The notes: a model not told the origin generated them from the letters alone. 64,000 bases of DNA from Cloacimonetes bacterium UBA6097 (GCA_002435865.1 DIWV01000006.1:1-64000); one strand, 5' to 3'. Counted from the stretch's first letter, positions 1 to 10,512 are shown. Made by a program: numbers and translations.

Positions 1-3000
1 TTAATCAGGCTTTTTACAGCAGTACGGAAGTATATCCGCAGGAAGTAATCAAATATAGTGACCCACAGATAATCCGCGATTTCAGGATAGTAACTATTCA
101 GGTTCAGCCTTTTGCCTGGAATGCAACTACGCAGGAACTGGAAGTAAGGGAAGAGATAGATTTCAGGTTAAGATTTAACGATACCCCCGGAATCAATGAG
201 CTGAGCGAACCGTTAACAATATCCCCGAGTTTTGCCAATATATATGAATCAATAATTCTTAATTTTGATGATTACCGCAGTGCATTGGTTGCCAATACTC
301 CACCCCGTTATCTTTTGATACACGGTAACTATGCGGATGCAACATTCCTGAGTTACATAAATGAATTTGCTTTCTGGAAAAGGCAAAAGGGCGCAGATGT
401 CAGCGTAGTCAGCACAGCTATATCAGGCAGCTCAAATAATCAGATAAAAGCATATATTCAGAATGCTTATAACAATATTAACACCAGACCCGATTTTATT
501 ATTTTGGTTGGAGATACTTCCGGTTCATTTCCAATTCCTACCTGGCCGGAATCTTTTTCCTCTTATAGCGGTCAGGGCGATTATCCTTATCAGCATTTGG
601 CCGGTAATGATTACCTGGGAGATGTATTCCTTGGCAGAATTTCAGCAGAAAACACTTCTCAATTGGATGTAATACTCTCCAAGATTTATCACTATGAGAA
701 AAACTTAACCATAAATTCAGCTCAATGGCTAAATAAAATGCTCCTGGTCGGAGATACTGCACCGTCAGGTCAGTCATGTTATTACATAAATAAATATGTA
801 AAAGATGTGGCATTACATTATAATCCTGACTATACTTTTACTGAACTTTATTCCGGCGATCCTTCACCAACTCAGATGAATCAGGCCATGAACCTTGGTG
901 TGGGATTTTTTAATTATCGCGGGTACATTGGTATGAGTGGCTGGAGTCCAAGTACCAGCCTGATTAACGGGGTCAAATTACCCCATGCTGTTATTATAAC
1001 TTGTTCCACGGGTACTTTTTACAGCGGAGAATCTACTACCGAGAAATTTATCAGGTTAGGAACTGCCTCAGTCCCTGCAGGAGCTGTTACAGCTATTGGC
1101 ATGGCTACTTCCGGAACACATACAATGTTCAATAATTCTCTTACTGCAGGAATTTTTAACGGGATATTTACTCATAATATGCGTACAATGGGTGAAGCTC
1201 TGCTTAATGGTAAACTTGTCATGGACAAAGTCTATAGCCAGGCTCATGCAAACACAGTTAAGTATTTTGCACACTGGTGCAATCTGATGGGTGATCCCAC
1301 AATGGAAGTTTATTGTAAGGTTCCCGATACTTTTACCGCTCATGTTCCTGCGACGTTACCTATGGGAACAGGTAGTCTGGATCTGACCATACTCAACCAG
1401 TATTCACTTCCTGTTAAGGATGCCTGTGTTACTATCAGCCAGAGTGATTCAATAATAGTAAGGGGCTATACTGATGCCAATGGTTATGTGTATTTGCTGT
1501 TTGATGCCGTTCTTAGTGCTTCTAATGCAGTGGTTACAGTATCCAGACATGAGTTTAAGCCTTTGCAAAGTACTATAAACATTAATAGCAATGGTTCATT
1601 GGTCGCCGGTGTTTCTGTTATTGATGATGACAATACAGGAAATTCTGTCGGTAATGGTAATTTAAGTGCTAACAGCGGTGAGACTCTGGAGGTTACCTTT
1701 TCTATCCTCAACAGCACCAATAGCGTTATTAACAATGTGACAGGTTATGTAACATGTGATAATCCTTATGTTATTGTTACTGACAGTCTGCTAAATTTTA
1801 ATAATATAGCTGCCGGAGCTTCCGCTAATTCAATAATTCCATTACTCATACAGATAGCTTCAGATTGTCCCAATCGAACGGTATTGCACTTTGATATGCA
1901 TTTAACCGATATAGATAGCTCAGTTTATTTGATTCCCAATTTCATTACAGTAACGGATGCATTTTTAAATTTTGCTGCATACGATGTTGTTGATGGGGAC
2001 AACCATGTTCTGGATCCGATGGAAACAGCTGATTTTACTGTAACAATAAGTAATAGTGGAACCGTTCCTGCAAATGATTTATATAGCCAGCTCGTTTCTC
2101 AGAATCCATTAGTCCAGGTAATAGACAGCCTGGCATATTTCGGCAATATATTGGCAGGCAGCCAGGTTAGTGCATCTGCAGACATGTTCCAGATTAAGGG
2201 AAGACCTCAGTTGGTTCCCGGAATGTTGATTCCTATGCGGTTGAAATTATACAATTTGGATGGTTTTCTTCAATGGCTGGATTTTACTATAACGATAGGA
2301 GTTATCACGCAAACATCTCCTCTGGGACCTGACGCATTTGGCCACATTATTTATGATGTAAATGACCTTGTTTACGAGGATTGTCCAACCTTTGACTGGA
2401 TTGGGATAGCTCCTGCAGAAGGCGGGCATGGAACACAGCTATCAATTACAGATACAGGAACTACATCTGATGAGGGAGATGTGGTAGATGCGCAGTCTTT
2501 AGCTGTGGTAAGTCTACCTTTTAATTTCATCTTTTATGGTCGGTCATACAACCAGATAACAGTATGTTCCAATGGCTTTATTGCTATGGGGATTACAGAG
2601 AACGCTAATTACCGTAATTTCCATCTTCCGGGAGCTGCTGCAGGAGGTGGTGGTGCACCGAGTCCTTTGATTGCTCCATTCTGGGATGATTTGATTACTA
2701 CTGGCGGTGGCATATATAAGTGGTATAATGCCGCAGACCATTATTTCGTAATTGAATGGTATAATTGTAAAAACGGTAGAGTTCAGACTGCAGTAGAAAC
2801 CTTTCAGGTTATTTTATACGACCCTGTTTATTACCCGACAACTTTGGGTGACGGACCTGTTAAAATTCAGTACCAGACTTTTAATAATGTAGATACTGGT
2901 AGCACTTCGAATGAGTATAGCGGTAACTACTGCACAATCGGAATTCAGAATTTGGAACAAACGGACGGACTTGAGTATTCCTTTAATAATATCTATCCGG

Positions 3001-5078
3001 TTGCTGCTGCACCTTTAAGCAGTCAGAAAGCTTTGTACATAACTACTATTCCCGCTTATCAATACACGCCTCACCTTGTTTATGACAGCGCTTATATCCT
3101 TGATGACAATAATAATGTGGTTGAGCCGGGTGAAACTGTGGATTTATATGTGAATATCCACAATATCGGAGAACAGACCGCTTATAATGTTGACGCAAGC
3201 ATTGCCAGTACCAGCCCTTATGTAACTATTGTCAGCAATTATTCAAATTATCCTTCTATAGAGGGAGATTCTTTGGGAATAAATACTACGCCCTACAGGT
3301 TTACTGTTGCGCAGGACTGCCCTGATAATCAGCTGCTTCCTTTTACTATGACAATTGGAACTGCGACAGATTTCTGGCAGAGGACATTTAATCTGGAAGT
3401 CCAAAAGCCGGGCTTGGTTTACTGGTCATACCTGATAAACGATTTGGCAGGCAACAACAATGGAGTGGCAGACCCTGGAGAGAGTATTATAATAGCAGTA
3501 AATGCCCAGAATAATTCTCTGGTGGATGCTCATAATCTTACCGGATTACTTTCTTCAAGCCTGCTGGGTATAAACATCTCTGACCCAATTGAGACAAAAC
3601 CCCTGGTAGCTGCGGGTGAGATTATGCAGTTCACCTACCATGTCTCTATAAGTGCTGGAATACCTGTAGGTTCAAACGTTCCTTTTAATTTTAACCTGGT
3701 TTCTGCTGATGCTCCAACTGTTGACCAGAATTTACATCTTACCTGCGGAACCAGCGGCACAATACTTGATTTTGAATCTGCTGATAGTTATCTGATTTCT
3801 CAGGGTGGCTGGGAATTGGGAACACCTACCCAGACAACTCCTCATTCCGGGACTAATCTGTGGTGCACAGGTCTGACTGGTTATTATGAAAATAATGCCA
3901 ATTATATTCTTACTACTCCGCCTGTTACACTGGGAACGAATGTTACTCTTTCTTTCTGGCATTATATGTTCTGCCAGAATTATTTTGACGGCGGAAATGT
4001 AAGTATTTCTGCCAACGGTGGTACAAACTGGAGTCTTTTGTATCCTACCAATGGATATAACACTTCCCTGAATATCAGTGCCCTGGGAGAAGTAGGTTAT
4101 ACCAATTTAGTCAGTTGGTCTCAGGTGACCTTTGATTTAAGCCAGTATGCCAATACAGAAGTTATTATCAGGTGGAGATTTGCTTCTAATTCTTCAGGTC
4201 AGGGATTGGGCTGGTTTATCGATGATGTACTGCTTTCGGGCAACTATGTTACTCCTGGTATTGTAACTGGAAATGTAACTCTCAATTCCGGCATGAATCC
4301 CCGTCTGGTCAAACTCAAGACCAATAATAACCTTGTTACTAATCCCGATTCCACAGGAGCTTATATCATGTATCTGCCGCAGGCAACTTATACATTAAGT
4401 GCCAGCCTGCCATATCATACTGTTCAAATTTCACCCGAATTCAGCCTCTCTAATCAAATGTCTGCCTATAGCTATGATTTTACCCTCAGTTATCTTGATG
4501 GTCCTTCAGGATTGGAATATAGTGGTGCTATCGGCGATTCTGTCATCTACCTCACATGGGTGGAACCAACCGGGGGAATGTATCCCGTGTTGCATTATAA
4601 TATCTATCGCAGATTTGCCGACCATCCGTTCCAACTGCTTGGACAAACCACTGATAATACTTTTTCGGAGGTGTTGTATGATGATGGAGTTTATACCTAC
4701 TATGTGGCGGCAGAATATAGCGTGGGGGAAGGAGCTCCTTCCAATTCGGTTTTGGTGGCTTTTCCCTTTACAAACACGGGTATCGAACCGACTCCTGTTG
4801 TGGTAAACGCACTGCATGCAAATTATCCTAATCCGTTCAATCCGACCACGACTTTGTCTTTCTCTCTTGCCAAAGCAGGAAACGTCTCCCTGAGGATTTA
4901 TAATACCAGGGGACAATTAGTTAATACTTTGGTAAATAATGCCAAGTCAGCAGGAGAATACAAGGTCGTCTGGAATGGAAAGAGCAGCGAGGGAAGACCT
5001 GTCTCATCGGGATTGTATTTCTACAAACTGGATGCTCCCGGTTACAGCAAAACCCGTAAAATGATGCTTCTTAAGTAA
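1..5078 (+). CDS. C25 (gingipain-like) secreted peptidase with C-terminal sorting domain, 5' end cut by window
   Basis: The frame is open from base 3 to 5078 (1691 residues visible), so the TTG at 285 is internal and the true start lies left of the window. The first ~95 residues look like the end of a C25 propeptide, followed by the C25 fold. The nucleophile Cys is kept (ITCSTGTFY, codon 1002-1004), but the position normally holding the catalytic His (GHG) reads NYRGYIG. After the catalytic region come CARDB-like beta-sandwich repeats, a choice-of-anchor/MAM-like region (near 3765-4245), a fibronectin III-like domain (near 4500-4770) and a C-terminal FlgD-like sorting domain with NYPNPFNP, ending KTRKMMLLK. 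Such tails mark type IX-like secretion cargo in FCB bacteria. The role is extracellular, either proteolysis or, if the His loss is real, binding. The family call is firm; activity is uncertain. Confidence 0.9.
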   Translation, partial: NQAFYSSTEVYPQEVIKYSDPQIIRDFRIVTIQVQPFAWNATTQELEVREEIDFRLRFNDTPGINELSEPLTISPSFANIYESIILNFDDYRSALVANTPPRYLLIHGNYADATFLSYINEFAFWKRQKGADVSVVSTAISGSSNNQIKAYIQNAYNNINTRPDFIILVGDTSGSFPIPTWPESFSSYSGQGDYPYQHLAGNDYLGDVFLGRISAENTSQLDVILSKIYHYEKNLTINSAQWLNKMLLVGDTAPSGQSCYYINKYVKDVALHYNPDYTFTELYSGDPSPTQMNQAMNLGVGFFNYRGYIGMSGWSPSTSLINGVKLPHAVIITCSTGTFYSGESTTEKFIRLGTASVPAGAVTAIGMATSGTHTMFNNSLTAGIFNGIFTHNMRTMGEALLNGKLVMDKVYSQAHANTVKYFAHWCNLMGDPTMEVYCKVPDTFTAHVPATLPMGTGSLDLTILNQYSLPVKDACVTISQSDSIIVRGYTDANGYVYLLFDAVLSASNAVVTVSRHEFKPLQSTININSNGSLVAGVSVIDDDNTGNSVGNGNLSANSGETLEVTFSILNSTNSVINNVTGYVTCDNPYVIVTDSLLNFNNIAAGASANSIIPLLIQIASDCPNRTVLHFDMHLTDIDSSVYLIPNFITVTDAFLNFAAYDVVDGDNHVLDPMETADFTVTISNSGTVPANDLYSQLVSQNPLVQVIDSLAYFGNILAGSQVSASADMFQIKGRPQLVPGMLIPMRLKLYNLDGFLQWLDFTITIGVITQTSPLGPDAFGHIIYDVNDLVYEDCPTFDWIGIAPAEGGHGTQLSITDTGTTSDEGDVVDAQSLAVVSLPFNFIFYGRSYNQITVCSNGFIAMGITENANYRNFHLPGAAAGGGGAPSPLIAPFWDDLITTGGGIYKWYNAADHYFVIEWYNCKNGRVQTAVETFQVILYDPVYYPTTLGDGPVKIQYQTFNNVDTGSTSNEYSGNYCTIGIQNLEQTDGLEYSFNNIYPVAAAPLSSQKALYITTIPAYQYTPHLVYDSAYILDDNNNVVEPGETVDLYVNIHNIGEQTAYNVDASIASTSPYVTIVSNYSNYPSIEGDSLGINTTPYRFTVAQDCPDNQLLPFTMTIGTATDFWQRTFNLEVQKPGLVYWSYLINDLAGNNNGVADPGESIIIAVNAQNNSLVDAHNLTGLLSSSLLGINISDPIETKPLVAAGEIMQFTYHVSISAGIPVGSNVPFNFNLVSADAPTVDQNLHLTCGTSGTILDFESADSYLISQGGWELGTPTQTTPHSGTNLWCTGLTGYYENNANYILTTPPVTLGTNVTLSFWHYMFCQNYFDGGNVSISANGGTNWSLLYPTNGYNTSLNISALGEVGYTNLVSWSQVTFDLSQYANTEVIIRWRFASNSSGQGLGWFIDDVLLSGNYVTPGIVTGNVTLNSGMNPRLVKLKTNNNLVTNPDSTGAYIMYLPQATYTLSASLPYHTVQISPEFSLSNQMSAYSYDFTLSYLDGPSGLEYSGAIGDSVIYLTWVEPTGGMYPVLHYNIYRRFADHPFQLLGQTTDNTFSEVLYDDGVYTYYVAAEYSVGEGAPSNSVLVAFPFTNTGIEPTPVVVNALHANYPNPFNPTTTLSFSLAKAGNVSLRIYNTRGQLVNTLVNNAKSAGEYKVVWNGKSSEGRPVSSGLYFYKLDAPGYSKTRKMMLLK

Positions 5079-5106
5079 TTATTCACAAGCTCAAATCCAT
5101 ATAACA

Positions 5107-5135
5107 ACGCCGGCTTTTTACAGCCGGCGTTTTTT
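5107..5135 (+). terminator. Rho-independent terminator of the C25 gene
   Basis: ACGCCGGCT pairs perfectly with AGCCGGCGT around a short loop and is followed by a T run. It sits 28 bases after the stop codon. Confidence 0.9.
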
Positions 5136-5249
5136 ACGATTATTCCAACACTTCAAGGGTCTCTCCCCACGCAGGACGGGAATGGAATCCTGGTCTTTGT
5201 TCAATTGTTCATTCTTCTCTCTTTCATATTCCTTGAGATATTGGACAAT

Positions 5250-5336
5250 GATGCTAGGGTGATCTAAGGGTGCGACCCTTAGATCACCCTAGCATCTCCC
5301 TCTAATCTCCCATGGATTGAATCAGGGAGATTAGAG
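5250..5336. repeat. 11-nt-phased palindrome (family B) plus adjoining hairpin
   Basis: The left arm holds GATGCTAGGGT and GATCTAAGGGT (11 nt each), then GCG, then the perfect complement ACCCTTAGATC and ACCCTAGCATC (5250-5296). Directly after it, a second inverted repeat of 12 perfect pairs joins 5300-5311 to 5325-5336. The family B unit recurs at 26569-26621. No T run follows, so it does not look like a standard terminator. Confidence 0.9.
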
Positions 5337-5359
5337 GTTAATTGCTAAATGGTATTATA

Positions 5360-5473
5360 AAGATAGCGCATTCCTACCGGACTACAACAGATTCTGCCAT
5401 CTACACCAGGCAAAGAGTAGCCGGATTAAGTAAAACCTTTTTAGGAGTAGGATAAAACCCTGCTCCTTTTTTT
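5360..5473 (+). ncRNA. candidate structured small RNA or leader
   Basis: Between two terminators there is no plausible gene but a foldable segment. CCGGACTAC (5377-5385) pairs with GTAGCCGG (5417-5424) leaving one bulged A, and inside it TGCC (5395-5398) pairs with GGCA (5409-5412). A terminator hairpin follows at 5443-5473, and a TATTAT box lies at 5353-5358. It could be a free small RNA or an attenuated leader of the C10 gene; the separate promoter at 5504 favours a free RNA. I do not recognise a known family. Confidence 0.4.
5443..5473 (+). terminator. Rho-independent terminator with no gene just upstream
   Basis: AGGAGTAGG pairs with CCCTGCTCCT (one wobble and small irregularities), followed by seven T. 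It implies a transcript ending about 365 bases after the C25 stop and before the C10 promoter. Confidence 0.7.
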
Positions 5474-5503
5474 ATTAAAAACACCTTCAGATGAACATTT
5501 AGC

Positions 5504-5532
5504 TTGACACAATAATTCTTTTGAAGTATTTA
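5504..5532 (+). promoter_or_regulatory. sigma70-type promoter of the C10 peptidase gene
   Basis: TTGACA (5504-5509), a 17-bp spacer, then TATTTA (5527-5532), leaving a leader of about 30 nt. A strong Shine-Dalgarno (AAAGGAGA) lies just before the ATG at 5571. Confidence 0.8.
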
Positions 5533-5570
5533 TCTATCAGACTACTATTACTTTAAAGGAGATTATTGCC

Positions 5571-8500
5571 ATGAAGAAGGGTTATTTATTCACTTTTCTG
5601 CTTATTCTGATATCGGTGTCATTATTTTGCATACCTGTAACTGAATCACAAGTACGTCGTATCGCACAGAATTTAAGTTTAGAACGTAATGGTCAAATTA
5701 GCGGAATTGCTAACATCAACTATCTGGACGGGGATGCCAAAACCAGGATTTATTTAGCAAATCTGTTACCTCAGGGTTTTGTTTTGGTCTCAGGAGACGA
5801 TGCTGCTCATCCGATTTTAGGATATGATTTCAAAACAAAATGGACAGAAGATAATCTGCCAATCCAGTTGATTGATGTTATCAATAACTGGAAACTGCAA
5901 TTAAAATATATCGTAGAAAACAATCTTACAGCTGATAATTCCATTCGGAATGAATGGCAAAGATACACACAGAACTCTGATTCGTTTGTTCCACAGAGGA
6001 ATGAGCGTGACGTTGCACCTTTAATCAATTCGGTCTGGGGACAGGAAGGTCATTACAACGATTTATGCCCTTCCGGAGTTCCGGTGGGATGTGTGGCAAC
6101 AGCCATGGCACAGATTATGCGTTATTGGGCATATCCGACAGTGGGACAGGGTACTCATTCATATGTTCATCCTGTTTATGGAACCCAGTCAGCAGATTTC
6201 GGAGCGACAACTTATGCCTGGAGTTCCATGCCAATTTCCATCAGCACTACCAATACATCAGTTGCTACCATCTGCTACCACGCAGGTGTAGCGGTAGATA
6301 TGGATTATGCTCCAGATGGTTCAGGCGCATACAGCACAGATGTTCCCAGCGCTTTGATAGGTTATTTCAAATACAAAAGCACAACTTCCCATCATTATAA
6401 ATCATCTTATTCGATTGCCACCTGGGAATCTATGATGAAAGGTGAACTCGATAATGCCAGACCCGTTTATTACGACGGTTACGGACCTGTTGGCGGTCAT
6501 GCCTTTATCCTGGACGGTTATACAGGAACATCATCCCCTTATTATTATCATGTGAACTGGGGCTGGTATGGCTATTATAACGGTTATTTTTATCTTTCTA
6601 ATCTTAATCCCGGGGGAGATACTTTTAACACAGGTCAGGCTGCTGTAATCGGCATCCAGCCGGATGAAATCATCCCGACTTTGGTTGAGGATTTTGAAGG
6701 TTCAATCTGGCCTCCTACAGGCTGGACGGTAACAGCACCTTCTTTTGAATGGAGCAGTACTGCACCGATAAATGGTTCATATTCAGCCAGGTATGCTTCC
6801 GGCGGAGATACCAATGGAAAGCAACTGCGCACTCCCTTACTGACAATAGATGCTACTTCCGCTCCGATTGTTTATAAAGCCAAAAGCGGAACAACGGTCA
6901 GGTCTGAAACTATCCTAACCCGCTATTCCACTGATGGAACCAACTGGACTACTTTAAACACGCAGGCTTTAACAGCTACTGCCACAACTTACACTGTTCC
7001 GGTCAATGGAATCACACCCGGTAATTATTATATCTGTTTCCAGACTGCTTCCACAGTTACAAGCGGCTTATTAAAGACATATTTTATTGATGATGTTACC
7101 GGTCCAATGTTATGGGTAGACCCCAATCCCCATGCTTCCCTGAATCTTACTGCCTGGAATGCAGGGGGTGTTACACCCGGGAATACTGCAAGTTCAGGCT
7201 ATACCTTCCAGCTTTCTAATTCTGCAGGAGGTACTCTCACCATCAATAGCGTCACAAGTCTTGCAGGAACGGATTTTACCACGACCTTTAATCCCGGGGT
7301 AGCACTTGTAACCGGTCAGGTGCATGAATTCGGATTTACGTATGAACCTGTCAATTACGGGACGGATAACCTGACGTTTGTAATCAACACCAACGGTGGA
7401 ACCGTTTCTATAGATTTATCAGGTTCTGCGATATACAATCTGTTTGAAGACAGCTTTGAAGGTTATGATGATTTCGTGCTGTCCTTTGCTCCCTGGAGGC
7501 AATATGATGGGGACTTGGGAAGTACATGGGGTATTGACGGAGCAGATTTTACAAACTCTAATTATACCGGCTCTTATATTATTTTTAATCCAAATTCAAC
7601 AGTGCCTCCATTATCCGGTTGGGATGCTCATACCGGAGTAAAGTATGCAGCCTGTTTTGATGCTGTAACTGCATCAGCACCTAATAACGACTGGCTGATT
7701 AGTCCCCAGTTTACCACAAGTACAAATGCTACTGTAAGTTTCTGGGCAAAGTCCATTACCGATGCTTACGGTCTGGAAAGATTTAAGGTGCGCTATTCCA
7801 CAACTGATACTTTAACCACATCTTTCACAACCTATCTGGCAGGAAGCGCATCTGCTTATGTTGAGGCACCAATTGAGTGGACTTATTATTCATATTCACT
7901 ACCAAGCAGCACCACAATGTATGTTGCCATCCAATGCGTTTCCAATGATGCCTTTGCTTTCTTTGTAGATGATTTTGTCATTCATGATGATGCAACACCG
8001 CCACCATTGCTACTTGGACATCTGGATGGTTATGTTTATGAATACGGGACTACCAACCCAATTCCCAATGCATTGGTAACAGTCGGCACCAAAACTGCCT
8101 ATACCAATACATCTGGATATTATAAGATTAACAATCTGACAACTGGTTCTCGCACTGCAGTATGTACCACACCCGGAGCTTTTTATTTCAGCTCCACAGT
8201 CTCGGGAATCAGTATTACCAATGGTGCAACAACTGCTCAAAACTTCTATCTTACCTGGGCAGAATTGTCTGTATCGCCTGATTCCTATGATGTTTCTTTA
8301 TACACAACTCAAGAAGACGACAGGACGTTGACTATTTCCAATCCCGGCGGAACGGCAGATTTAGATTTTGCCATGTATCTTGCAGAAGATGTGGCAAGAC
8401 GCAATAACATACCTGCCAATGTCACCAGAAGAGAAAAGTCTATGCCAAATACCAACAGGGTTACTCCCGTACCAAACGTAAATATGGACAGGGCACCCGA

Positions 8501-10337
8501 ATGGCTGGTTTATGCCGATATTGCTGATGTTGCATGGTTTACATCACAAACGCTGGAAAGAGGAACATATTTCTTCCCAAATGATTTTGGTGTTTACGCC
8601 AATGGAATTACAGTTTCCAAAATCAGACACTGGTTCCATGAACCTTCAACTGAACTTTGGGGAACAGATGACACATTTAATTTCGTTATCTATGATTCAG
8701 ATGCGGAAACTGTCCTGTTTACCTCTCCAACTTTAACGGCAAACCGTTATCCGACAGTGACAGAATATGTTCTGCCAACTCCAATGGTCTTTACAGGTCC
8801 GTTTATGGTGGCAGTAAGACCAGACCCAACTACAGGTTATCCTCATTCTCTTGGTACAGATCCATATTGGGGTGTTAGCTATTTTCTGGATACTGATACA
8901 TTTTGGTATGGCATGAGCATAGATTTGTGCCTTGATATTTATGCTGATGGAGACAGATGGGTTACTATGAGCGACTTCTCCAGCCAGTTGGATATTTCAG
9001 GAACAGTTGCTCCGGCAGGTGCTCAGGAACTGAATATGCACTTTAATACAACAGGTGTATCCGAGGGTACAAGAAACGCCAATCTCTATGTCTATAATAA
9101 TTCTAATTACATTGCTCCCAGTGTACGCGGTGATGTGATGGTTGTCCCGATTTCGATGACCGTTACAGTCCCGACAGTGCCTTTCCTGACTATAAACACC
9201 AATACATTGGATACGCATGCTACAGCGGGAACTCCTGTAAACACAGGCGATGTTTATACAATCAGTAACGTTGGTACCGGTACAATTACAATTACGTCAG
9301 CTACCGGATTAGCCGGTACTCCCTTTACAACCAATTTCAATTCTTCTGTTACGTTAACCACCGGTCAGACACATAGCTTTGGCTTCACATATTCTCCCTT
9401 AGCACCAGGTGTTCATAGTGCCACTTTCACAATAGAAACAAACGGTGGTACCAAAGTTATAGATATTTCTGCATATGCAGTAGGCTCTGATTATTTAGCA
9501 GAAAATTTTGAAGGTGGAACCTTCCCTCCTGATGGCTGGTTTAACTTAGATGAAGATGAAGACGGTTACTTTTGGTCTGGATTTTATAGTTCTACCACAG
9601 GTTTTGCGCATTCAGATTCTACAGTTGCAGCTTCACAATCCTGGGTAGATGCCCGCAACAGGCTTGTCCTGACACCTGATAACTGGCTGATTACCCCCCG
9701 TTTGCAGGTTGGTACTAGTGGAGTCATAGCTTATTGGATTGCTGCTCTTGATCCGAACTGGTATGCAGAACATTACTCGGTATATGTTTCAACAACCGAT
9801 AACCAGGTAACATCCTTTACTACAGCGTTGTTCTCAGAAACTATGGGAGATGCGGAATGGCACGAAAGAGTAATAGATTTAACAGCTTATGCAGGACAGA
9901 GCATTTACATTGCCTTCAGGCATCATGCTTGTTCTGACATGAATTTAATTAAACTGGACGATGTAGTTATGCCCCCACTGTCTACTCTACTGCCTGATGC
10001 GGAAATTCCGCAGGGATTGATTATCAGCAGAGCAAATATTGCTAATCAGGATTTGTTGATTCGATGGGACATCAGTGACAATGCTCAGCATTATAAGGTA
10101 TATGTTGCTGATGAAATTGTTCCTTTCAACCAATATGCATATCTGCTTTCTACTGATTCTCTGAGTGTTACAATTACGCAAGCAATGCTGACAACTGTCG
10201 GTATAACGGGAGAAAAGTGTTTTATCAGGGTAACTGCAGATAATGAATCAATGGTAAGATTTTACCACTCATTCACAGATCGGGTCTTTAACCCTGGAAC
10301 TCGTAAGTTAAAAGCACCAGATATCCGAAAGTGGTAA
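5571..10337 (+). CDS. C10 (streptopain-like) secreted multidomain peptidase
   Basis: A 1588-residue protein with a signal peptide (about 1-20) and a Spi/C10 propeptide region. The C10 cysteine protease domain has its nucleophile in PVGCVATAMAQIMRYW (Cys about 174) and the catalytic His in GGHAFILDGY (about 310). Downstream are a cleaved-adhesin/choice-of-anchor J type domain, two homologous beta-sandwich repeats each with an INTNGGT- or IETNGGT-like end, a carboxypeptidase-regulatory-like domain (near residue 820) and a second choice-of-anchor J domain (near 1310). The start is fixed by the Shine-Dalgarno. Unlike the C25 gene it ends in KLKAPDIRKW with no recognisable FlgD-like sorting domain, so its export or anchoring route is unclear. 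Family assignment is firm; the substrate is unknown. Confidence 0.9.
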   Translation: MKKGYLFTFLLILISVSLFCIPVTESQVRRIAQNLSLERNGQISGIANINYLDGDAKTRIYLANLLPQGFVLVSGDDAAHPILGYDFKTKWTEDNLPIQLIDVINNWKLQLKYIVENNLTADNSIRNEWQRYTQNSDSFVPQRNERDVAPLINSVWGQEGHYNDLCPSGVPVGCVATAMAQIMRYWAYPTVGQGTHSYVHPVYGTQSADFGATTYAWSSMPISISTTNTSVATICYHAGVAVDMDYAPDGSGAYSTDVPSALIGYFKYKSTTSHHYKSSYSIATWESMMKGELDNARPVYYDGYGPVGGHAFILDGYTGTSSPYYYHVNWGWYGYYNGYFYLSNLNPGGDTFNTGQAAVIGIQPDEIIPTLVEDFEGSIWPPTGWTVTAPSFEWSSTAPINGSYSARYASGGDTNGKQLRTPLLTIDATSAPIVYKAKSGTTVRSETILTRYSTDGTNWTTLNTQALTATATTYTVPVNGITPGNYYICFQTASTVTSGLLKTYFIDDVTGPMLWVDPNPHASLNLTAWNAGGVTPGNTASSGYTFQLSNSAGGTLTINSVTSLAGTDFTTTFNPGVALVTGQVHEFGFTYEPVNYGTDNLTFVINTNGGTVSIDLSGSAIYNLFEDSFEGYDDFVLSFAPWRQYDGDLGSTWGIDGADFTNSNYTGSYIIFNPNSTVPPLSGWDAHTGVKYAACFDAVTASAPNNDWLISPQFTTSTNATVSFWAKSITDAYGLERFKVRYSTTDTLTTSFTTYLAGSASAYVEAPIEWTYYSYSLPSSTTMYVAIQCVSNDAFAFFVDDFVIHDDATPPPLLLGHLDGYVYEYGTTNPIPNALVTVGTKTAYTNTSGYYKINNLTTGSRTAVCTTPGAFYFSSTVSGISITNGATTAQNFYLTWAELSVSPDSYDVSLYTTQEDDRTLTISNPGGTADLDFAMYLAEDVARRNNIPANVTRREKSMPNTNRVTPVPNVNMDRAPEWLVYADIADVAWFTSQTLERGTYFFPNDFGVYANGITVSKIRHWFHEPSTELWGTDDTFNFVIYDSDAETVLFTSPTLTANRYPTVTEYVLPTPMVFTGPFMVAVRPDPTTGYPHSLGTDPYWGVSYFLDTDTFWYGMSIDLCLDIYADGDRWVTMSDFSSQLDISGTVAPAGAQELNMHFNTTGVSEGTRNANLYVYNNSNYIAPSVRGDVMVVPISMTVTVPTVPFLTINTNTLDTHATAGTPVNTGDVYTISNVGTGTITITSATGLAGTPFTTNFNSSVTLTTGQTHSFGFTYSPLAPGVHSATFTIETNGGTKVIDISAYAVGSDYLAENFEGGTFPPDGWFNLDEDEDGYFWSGFYSSTTGFAHSDSTVAASQSWVDARNRLVLTPDNWLITPRLQVGTSGVIAYWIAALDPNWYAEHYSVYVSTTDNQVTSFTTALFSETMGDAEWHERVIDLTAYAGQSIYIAFRHHACSDMNLIKLDDVVMPPLSTLLPDAEIPQGLIISRANIANQDLLIRWDISDNAQHYKVYVADEIVPFNQYAYLLSTDSLSVTITQAMLTTVGITGEKCFIRVTADNESMVRFYHSFTDRVFNPGTRKLKAPDIRKW

Positions 10338-10371
10338 TTCATAAGCTAAAAAAAAAAAGTTAGTCAGAATT

Positions 10372-10412
10372 AAGGGGGACACTTAGTATCTATTAAGTGT
10401 TCCCCTTTATTA
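10372..10412 (+). terminator. Rho-independent terminator of the C10 gene
   Basis: A 14-bp stem (AAGGGGGACACTTA with TAAGTGTTCCCCTT, one G-U pair) closes an 8-nt loop and runs into a T-rich tract. Confidence 0.85.
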
Positions 10413-10512
10413 TTGCTCCAATAATTTAATTGACAGGATTGCGACTGAGCAATCAAAGTGTATCGTAATAATTATATAATAAAAGAATAAACTATATTTG
10501 GAGGATCCGATA

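Noticed and set aside
285..300. TTG at 285 as start of the C25 gene
   Set aside because: The frame is open and propeptide-like all the way to base 3, so the start lies outside the window.
5250..5336. Rho-independent terminator
   Set aside because: No T tract follows either hairpin, and similar elements lie between divergent promoters; a normal terminator already ends the C25 gene.
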